From: an uncultured Vampirovibrio sp.
GTDB lineage: Bacteria > Cyanobacteriota > Vampirovibrionia > Gastranaerophilales > Gastranaerophilaceae
Direction: 5' to 3'
Length of the DNA stretch: 64,000 nucleotides
Assembly (NCBI GenBank): GCA_910584405.1
Contig: CAJUAL010000001.1
Span: 186,001 to 250,000 of the forward strand
The notes beneath the pieces are model-generated. The model worked only from the letters and a program-made list of their open reading frames with translations, did not search any database and was not told where the DNA came from. Positions 58,799 through 64,000 of the stretch are shown piece after piece (position 1 is the first letter of the stretch; each line of letters starts with the position of its first letter). Both the position numbers and the translations under genes were made by a program.

Positions 58799-59707
58799 AT
58801 GGTATTAAGGTATGATTGTGGAGAAGTTATTACGGCAATGGTTACTCCAATGGAGAAATCAGGTGCTATTGATTACGATAGAGTTGAGGTGCTTGCAAAA
58901 CACTTGATTGATAACGGCAGTGATGCGCTATTGGTTGCAGGAACAACCGGTGAATCTCCTACTTTAACCAACGAAGAAGAAATTGAACTTGTAAGTACTG
59001 TTAAAAGAGCAGCAGCTAACAGAGCAAAAATCATTTTAGGTGCAGGTTCAAATTCAACAGCCTCAGCGGTTGAATATTCAAAATTTGCACAAAAAGAAGG
59101 AGTAGACGCTATATTATCTGTTGTGCCTTATTACAACAAGCCTAATCAAAAAGGTATGATTGAACATTTTTCAGCAGTAGCGGAAGCAACAGAATTACCG
59201 ATAATTCTTTATAATATTCCGTCAAGAACAGGTGTTAATATGTTACCTGAAACAGTGGCTTATCTGGCTGAAAAATACAGTAATATAGTTGCATTAAAAC
59301 AAAGTTTTGCGGATATGGATAAAATAACAGAACTTAAAATGTTATGCCCTGAAGATTTTGTTATCTATTCCGGTGATGACAGCTTGACTTTACCAATGTT
59401 ATCATTAGGTGCTCACGGGGTAATTTCTGTGGCATCTCACCTTGTAGGTTCTCAAATTAAATCAATGATTAGAAACTTTAAAACAGGTGACGTTTTAGCA
59501 GCAAGAAATATGCATAAAAAATTATATCCTGTATTTAAAAACTTATTCATGGCGCCAAATCCTGTTCCGGTTAAAGCTGCACTTGAATACAAAGGTATAA
59601 TTGATTCACATGTCAGAAAACCTTTAGCAGGGCTTTCTGAAGATGAAAGAAATACTTTAATTAGAATAATTGATGAAGTTAAATCAGAATTAAGTCAGGA
59701 AGACTAG
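58799..59707 (+). CDS. dapA: 4-hydroxy-tetrahydrodipicolinate synthase
   Basis: A 302-residue TIM-barrel aldolase that condenses pyruvate with aspartate semialdehyde, the first step of the lysine/diaminopimelate branch. The Schiff-base Lys is in NIVALKQSFAD, the catalytic Tyr in PIILYNIPSRTGVN, and GTTGESPTLTNEEE is the substrate loop. dapF is at 1.9 kb. It lies 74 bp before secD on the same strand. Confidence 0.96.
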   Translation: MVLRYDCGEVITAMVTPMEKSGAIDYDRVEVLAKHLIDNGSDALLVAGTTGESPTLTNEEEIELVSTVKRAAANRAKIILGAGSNSTASAVEYSKFAQKEGVDAILSVVPYYNKPNQKGMIEHFSAVAEATELPIILYNIPSRTGVNMLPETVAYLAEKYSNIVALKQSFADMDKITELKMLCPEDFVIYSGDDSLTLPMLSLGAHGVISVASHLVGSQIKSMIRNFKTGDVLAARNMHKKLYPVFKNLFMAPNPVPVKAALEYKGIIDSHVRKPLAGLSEDERNTLIRIIDEVKSELSQED

Positions 59708-59781
59708 TTCAAATTAATTTCGTTTCAAATATTATAAAAGAAAATAATTGATAGTTAGAACACATATAAGAGGATAAAAAA

Positions 59782-61119
59782 TTGAAAAACAAAATTATTA
59801 TGTTTTGGGTTATTGTAGCAATTGTGATAGGCTGCCTTTTTACAATCTACAAAAAACCAACAAAACTGGGACTTGATTTAGTCGGTGGTTCAAGAATTAT
59901 GCTTGAAGCCAGAACAACAGGTTCTGTTCCGACAATTACGCAAGAAACAATGAGTAGATTGAAAGTTGCAATTGAAAGTCGTGTAAACAAACTCGGGGTA
60001 TCTGAAACAAGCGTTGCTCAAGTCGGAGACAAAAGACTTTTGGTTGAAATTCCGCAAATTACGGATTTAAAAGAAGCAGAAGCTTTTTTGGGTAAAACAG
60101 CATTATTGGAATTTAAAGAACCTGTATTTGATGCTAATAATCAGCCAACAAGAGATGATCACGGAATGATGATGTGGAAATCAACTGATCCTGAATTGAC
60201 AGGGGAAGACGTAAAATCAGCATCAATCGGAACTGATCAAACAGGACAATGGACTGTATCATTAGAATTTAACGGTGCAGGTGCAGAAAAGTTTGCTAAA
60301 TTGACTCAAAGACTTGTCGGTCAGCAAATGGCAATATTCTTTGACGGGGATGAAATCTCAGCTCCTGTAATCAGAGAAGCTATTTTTGGCGGAAAAGCTG
60401 AAATTTCAGGCGGTTCAAGTGGTTTTGAATATCAAGAAGCCGAAAAGATGGTTAACCTGTTAAACGCAGGTGCACTTCCTGTTCCTTCTGAAATTATTCA
60501 GGAAAACACTGTAGGGCCTACTTTGGGTGCTGATAGTATCGAAAAATCAAAATTTGCAGGTATCTTAGGTATCGGACTTGTAATGTTATTTATGGTATTT
60601 TACTATAGATTACCGGGCTTTATTGCCGATGTTGCGTTGGTAATTTATGCATTGATTTTGTTTGCATTATTCAAGATTATTCCTGTAACATTAACACTTG
60701 CAGGTATTGCAGGTTTCATCCTGTCAGTAGGTATGGCGGTTGATGCTAACATCTTGATTTTTGAAAGAACAAAAGAAGAGTTAAGAGCAGGCAGAAATCT
60801 GTTTACTGCAATTAATTCAGGTTTTGACAGAGCGTTTACAAGTATCTTTGATTCAAATATGACAACTGTTTTAGCTTGTGTAATTTTGTATTTCTTAGGT
60901 ACAAGCGTTGTTAAAGGTTTTGCATTAACACTTGCTTTAGGTGTAATTGTATCAATGTTCACAGCAATTACGGTAACTAAAAACTTCATGCACTTAATCT
61001 TCGGTACGGGAGAATTAAAACATCCTGAACTGTTCGGTCTATCAAGAGATGAAATCGGTAAGGGTTATGAAGTGACGGAAACTAAGCGTGAAAAAGCACG
61101 TTTCGGTATTTTAGACTAA
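59782..61119 (+). CDS. secD: Protein translocase subunit SecD
   Basis: A 445-residue membrane protein of the Sec translocase that uses the proton gradient to help export. It has an N-terminal helix, the periplasmic P1 domain (GLDLVGGSRIMLEA), and a C-terminal half with six-helix RND features (GIGLVMLFMVFYYRLPGFIA; GMAVDANILIFERTKEELRA; TSIFDSNMTTVLACVILYFL). The P1 domain is shorter than in E. coli. The start is TTG after AGAGGATAA. It is directly followed by secF. Confidence 0.95.
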   Translation: MKNKIIMFWVIVAIVIGCLFTIYKKPTKLGLDLVGGSRIMLEARTTGSVPTITQETMSRLKVAIESRVNKLGVSETSVAQVGDKRLLVEIPQITDLKEAEAFLGKTALLEFKEPVFDANNQPTRDDHGMMMWKSTDPELTGEDVKSASIGTDQTGQWTVSLEFNGAGAEKFAKLTQRLVGQQMAIFFDGDEISAPVIREAIFGGKAEISGGSSGFEYQEAEKMVNLLNAGALPVPSEIIQENTVGPTLGADSIEKSKFAGILGIGLVMLFMVFYYRLPGFIADVALVIYALILFALFKIIPVTLTLAGIAGFILSVGMAVDANILIFERTKEELRAGRNLFTAINSGFDRAFTSIFDSNMTTVLACVILYFLGTSVVKGFALTLALGVIVSMFTAITVTKNFMHLIFGTGELKHPELFGLSRDEIGKGYEVTETKREKARFGILD

Positions 61120-61142
61120 GAAAGTATGAGGTAAATATAAAA

Positions 61143-62114
61143 ATGTTTAATTTCAATAAGACAGTACATGTCGTAAAATATAGAGTATTATGGATGTGTT
61201 TATCTGCGTTGTTATTGTTACCGGGCATTGCGGCAATGATTTATTCAATGATTACATATCCTACCCATTCTCCTGTTAAAGTCGGTATTGACTATACAGG
61301 CGGAACTATTCTTCAATATGGGGTTCCTGAAAGTATTAATAATGAAGCGGTAGCAAAAACAAGAGAAGATTTAGATAAGGTAGGTGTTCAAAATCCTTAT
61401 ATCCAAATTCTTAATGTTAATCCTACTGCTGAAAACAAAAATATTAAGTCAATTATTTCAATAAGAACAAAATTTATTGATGAAGGCTCAGATGAAGCAG
61501 CCCAAATTACAAAAACAGTTCAAAGCGAATACAAAGACGCTGAACTTATTCAGGTAAGTTCAGTAGGTCCGACTTTAGGTAAAGAATTATTCAGAATGTC
61601 ATTGATTGCTTTATCGTTAGCTATTTTGGGTATGATAATTTATATCTCATTGAGATTTAAATTTGATTATGCTTTAGCTGCAATTTTAGGGCTTGTACAT
61701 GACGTGTTGTTTGTAGTCGGAGTATTTTCACTGTTGGGAATCTTCTGTGATGTTCAGGTTGACGGGTTATTTTTAACAGCGATTTTAACAATTATCGGTT
61801 TCTCAATCAACGATACAATTGTAACGTTTGACAGAATCCGTGAAAACTTACGTTATTACGGTAAGAAAATGACTTTTGGCGAAATTGTTGACGCATCTGT
61901 TAACCAAACACTTGCAAGAAGTATTAATACATCATTAACAGTGTTTATCACTCTTGCTGCGTTATATTTCTTTGGCGGAGTTACAACAAGAGATTTCGTA
62001 TTAGCAATGATGCTTGGTGTAATTGTCGGTGTATATTCAAGTATTTTCTTCTGCTCAATGCTTGTTGATTTTTGGGAAGAAAAGAAAGAAAAACAAAGAA
62101 AAGCTGCGGCTTAA
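61143..62114 (+). CDS. secF: Protein translocase subunit SecF
   Basis: A 323-residue six-helix partner of SecD. Motifs: KVGIDYTGGTILQYGV in the periplasmic loop, SSVGPTLGKELFRMSLIALS, GFSINDTIVTFDRIRENLR and ..SINTSLTVFITLAALYFFGG. It starts 23 bp after secD and ends before a strong terminator. Confidence 0.95.
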   Translation: MFNFNKTVHVVKYRVLWMCLSALLLLPGIAAMIYSMITYPTHSPVKVGIDYTGGTILQYGVPESINNEAVAKTREDLDKVGVQNPYIQILNVNPTAENKNIKSIISIRTKFIDEGSDEAAQITKTVQSEYKDAELIQVSSVGPTLGKELFRMSLIALSLAILGMIIYISLRFKFDYALAAILGLVHDVLFVVGVFSLLGIFCDVQVDGLFLTAILTIIGFSINDTIVTFDRIRENLRYYGKKMTFGEIVDASVNQTLARSINTSLTVFITLAALYFFGGVTTRDFVLAMMLGVIVGVYSSIFFCSMLVDFWEEKKEKQRKAAA

Positions 62115-62141
62115 TTATATAATATTTGGTATTAAATTTAT

Positions 62142-62170
62142 GGCTGTTATATTTTATAACAGCCTTTTTT
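62142..62170 (+). terminator. Terminator of secDF
   Basis: A 10-bp perfect stem (GGCTGTTATA / TATAACAGCC) with loop TTT followed by six Ts. The T run meets the end of the convergent LuxR-domain gene. Confidence 0.92.
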
Positions 62171-62387
62171 ATGGTTTTAAATTCGTTTTGCCGATTAGGT
62201 AGCAAAGATGAATTCTGTTTCTTACCCCTGTTTTTTCGATTAGAGAACTAACGTAAGCTTTTGCGGTAAACGTAGAAATATTAAGCATTTTACCAATTTC
62301 GTTGTTGTTATAACCTCGGATGACTAATTTTAGGACTTCAAATTCTCTTTTTGTAATGTTTAGATAATTTATTGTATTTTTTTTCAT
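62169..62387 (-). CDS. Single LuxR/GerE HTH domain protein
   Basis: A 72-residue protein consisting only of a LuxR-type DNA-binding domain: LNITKREFEVLKLVIRGYNN then EIGKMLNISTFTAKAYVSSL. It resembles the second domain of the tandem protein at 9178 (shared TAKAYV and NNNEI). There is no receiver domain, so its activity is probably set by its level or by another protein. It is divergent from the SpoIID-like gene at 62481. Confidence 0.85.
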   Translation of the reverse strand: MKKNTINYLNITKREFEVLKLVIRGYNNNEIGKMLNISTFTAKAYVSSLIEKTGVRNRIHLCYLIGKTNLKP

Positions 62388-62480
62388 TTATTGTACTCAT
62401 TAAATTTTACAATAATTATATTTTACGCAATAAAATAATGCAACTCTAATTCATTTATATTTTTGTCATATAATAGTTTT

Positions 62481-64000
62481 ATGAATAAGCTGAGTGCGGT
62501 ATTGGTTTTGAATTTATTATTGTTTGCGCTGCCTTGTAGGGGGGCATTTCTGGGTAATATTCCGCAAACTACACTGCAAATTGCTAAAGATGCAGGGTAT
62601 AACCAAAACCTTAATACACCGGCTTCAAAAATTGTCAGAGTCGGTATCGGAACAAATAATTTCGCATCTTATGAATGGAATTGTGCACAAATATACGGTA
62701 CAGGTGAGTTTGAGCTTTATAATAACAAAAACTATATAAATACATATGATAGTGATAATGTTATTAAAATCTCTATGGTTGGTAATATTTTTGTTTTAAA
62801 AGACGCTGAAGATAATGTTATTGAGAAAGTTTCAGGTCCGATTATATTTAAAACCGATTTTGGATTTTTAGGTGTAAAGGGTTTAAAACGGGCTGGACAA
62901 GATGCAATTTATCGCGGACAGTTAGAGCTTGTTCCCGCAGCGAAATCTGGAAAATTTCATATTGTTAACTCTTTAGAGTTGGAAGAGTATTTAAAAGGAG
63001 TAGTTCCTAATGAGATGCCGGTAAGTTTCGGGTTAGAAGCTTTGAAGGCTCAAAGTGTTGCTGCCAGAAATTATGTTCTTTCTCCCCGAGTTAAGGCAAA
63101 TCCTAATTATGATGTTGTGGATTCTGTAGCCAGTCAGGTTTATTTTGGAGCGAATACGGAAAAAGAATTATCTAACCGTGCCGTTAACGAAACCTCAGGA
63201 ATTGTTGCTCTTTACGGTTGGGATTTAATCTTGGCACAGTATTCATCGACTGCTGGCGGGTATAGTGAAAGTTATGAAAATGCTTTTTCAGACCCTATTA
63301 CAAAAAAATTTCCGGCAGATCCTAAGCCTTATTTGGTTGCTAAACCTGATTATGATGAAACAAGACCGCTTAATACAGAAGAGGCTGCTGCAAAGTTTTA
63401 CAAATCTAAGCCTAAGTCTTTTGATGTGAAATCATCTTATTATCGTTGGGAGCGCGAGTGGAACGGACAGGAGATACAAGATGCCGTTCAGGCAAATATT
63501 GCCGCTCAAAGTGCAGCGGGGTTTGTAAAACCTGCTGTGCAAAAAGGTGAAACCATAGGGATTATTAAAGAAATAAAGGTCTTGCGCCGCGGTGATTCGG
63601 GTAAGATTATGGAACTTAAGATTATCACGGATTCAGGAGATTTTGTTGTACAAAAAGAACTTGTTATAAGAAGACTTTTTACAAATCACGGAAAAGCTTT
63701 GCCGAGTGCAAATGTTGTGTTTGAACAGGAATATAATGAAAACGGTGATTTGATTTATATAAAAGCCTATGGCGGAGGGTTCGGACATGGTGTCGGAATG
63801 AGTCAGTACGGCGCAGGGTTTATGGGAAAGGAACTTGGCAAGTCGTTTGATGAAATCTTAAAACATTATTATTCTGGGATAACGCTTGCAACAGAACCTA
63901 AAATCTTGTCGCTTAAGATTGGACAGGACAAGATTGTTAATAACTTTTTTACCAAAAACGGCAAGGCAGTTCTTGTTGTTGATAATAAGTATAAAATGGA
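62481..64000 (+). CDS. SpoIID/LytB-domain protein, 3' end outside the window
   Basis: The frame is open from ATG 62481 to the window end (506 codons). After a signal peptide (MNKLSAVLVLNLLLFALPC) comes a SpoIID/LytB domain: NSLELEEYLKGVVPNEMPVS, LEALKAQSVAARNYVL, then QYSSTAGGYSESYENAF and GGGFGHGVGMSQYGA. SpoIID is a lytic transglycosylase acting on peptidoglycan denuded of stem peptides; relatives occur in non-sporulating bacteria including cyanobacteria (LytB-like amidase enhancers). TATAAT (62469-62474) lies exactly 6 nt before the ATG, so the mRNA may be leaderless. Confidence 0.9.
   Translation, partial: MNKLSAVLVLNLLLFALPCRGAFLGNIPQTTLQIAKDAGYNQNLNTPASKIVRVGIGTNNFASYEWNCAQIYGTGEFELYNNKNYINTYDSDNVIKISMVGNIFVLKDAEDNVIEKVSGPIIFKTDFGFLGVKGLKRAGQDAIYRGQLELVPAAKSGKFHIVNSLELEEYLKGVVPNEMPVSFGLEALKAQSVAARNYVLSPRVKANPNYDVVDSVASQVYFGANTEKELSNRAVNETSGIVALYGWDLILAQYSSTAGGYSESYENAFSDPITKKFPADPKPYLVAKPDYDETRPLNTEEAAAKFYKSKPKSFDVKSSYYRWEREWNGQEIQDAVQANIAAQSAAGFVKPAVQKGETIGIIKEIKVLRRGDSGKIMELKIITDSGDFVVQKELVIRRLFTNHGKALPSANVVFEQEYNENGDLIYIKAYGGGFGHGVGMSQYGAGFMGKELGKSFDEILKHYYSGITLATEPKILSLKIGQDKIVNNFFTKNGKAVLVVDNKYKM

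Noticed and set aside
62481..64000. Sporulation in this organism, suggested by the SpoIID domain
   Set aside because: SpoIID/LytB-domain proteins are common in non-sporulating bacteria and no other sporulation gene is seen.

Overview
The window is A+T-rich bacterial DNA that is almost completely coding. The best guess is a member of the Gastranaerophilales (Vampirovibrionia, formerly Melainabacteria), the non-photosynthetic gut relatives of Cyanobacteria. This is an inference from several things: many prepilin-like proteins with a near-identical TLAEVLITLGIIG segment, a diderm envelope (porin, OmpA-like protein, GT9 glycosyltransferase), a cyanobacterial-looking GyrA with a QNRATRGKSG stretch in its C-terminal half, and many short uncharacterised helical proteins. 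No phylogeny could be run.

Layout. 0-10 kb: the end of a pilin gene with a divergent XRE regulator, the ribosomal rpsF-ssb-rpsR cluster, dapF, a GT9 glycosyltransferase, a FliA/WhiG-like sigma factor, an OmpA-like protein, an M16 peptidase homologue without its zinc site, comM and a tandem LuxR-domain protein. 10-20 kb: XRE genes (one frameshifted), a large unknown protein, a porin, an HD-domain protein, an unannotated 24-residue hydrophobic peptide gene with its own promoter and structured leader, DJ-1/PfpI, TPR proteins, a metallophosphoesterase and an MBL-fold hydrolase. 20-36 kb: a two-gene membrane operon of unknown function, a membrane thioredoxin, a group 2/3 sigma-70 factor, cobO, 5-FTHF cyclo-ligase, clpP, a pilin with a G8 tract, and a long minus-strand operon (ClpX zinc-finger protein, HEAT-like protein, ruvX, DUF1292, triple Clp-N protein, tilS, hpt). 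A TPR lipoprotein plus lgt follows. 36-50 kb: a WecA-like transferase, glyA, nagZ, a secreted alpha/beta-hydrolase, three more pilin genes with HTH partners, comF and gyrA. 50-64 kb: a PC4-like protein, priA, pcrA/uvrD, a SLOG-domain protein, a HEAT-like protein, another pilin/XRE pair, an EF-hand protein, dapA, secD-secF and the start of a SpoIID/LytB-like gene.

Themes. (1) Pilin-like genes sit repeatedly back to back with small HTH regulators. Each such pilin has a near-consensus TTGACA-N17-TAnnnT promoter whose -35 lies against the regulator's promoter. (2) Two pilin genes share a leader of about 50 bp with a G8 tract that puts the start codon out of frame with the pilin; one more G would restore it. 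(3) Substrate-recognition modules of Clp unfoldases occur as free-standing proteins (three Clp-N domains; a lone ClpX zinc finger) in one operon near clpP. (4) At least fifteen genes have a -10 box ending 6-7 nt before the ATG with no Shine-Dalgarno sequence, which predicts leaderless mRNAs. (5) A small family of palindromic repeats has been built into the disposable leader peptide of a pilin.

Ordinary parts are housekeeping genes for translation, lysine/peptidoglycan precursors (dapA, dapF), lipoprotein maturation (lgt), secretion (secDF), DNA replication and repair (gyrA, priA, pcrA, ssb, ruvX) and competence (comM, comF). I found no tRNA, rRNA, CRISPR array, insertion sequence or prophage.
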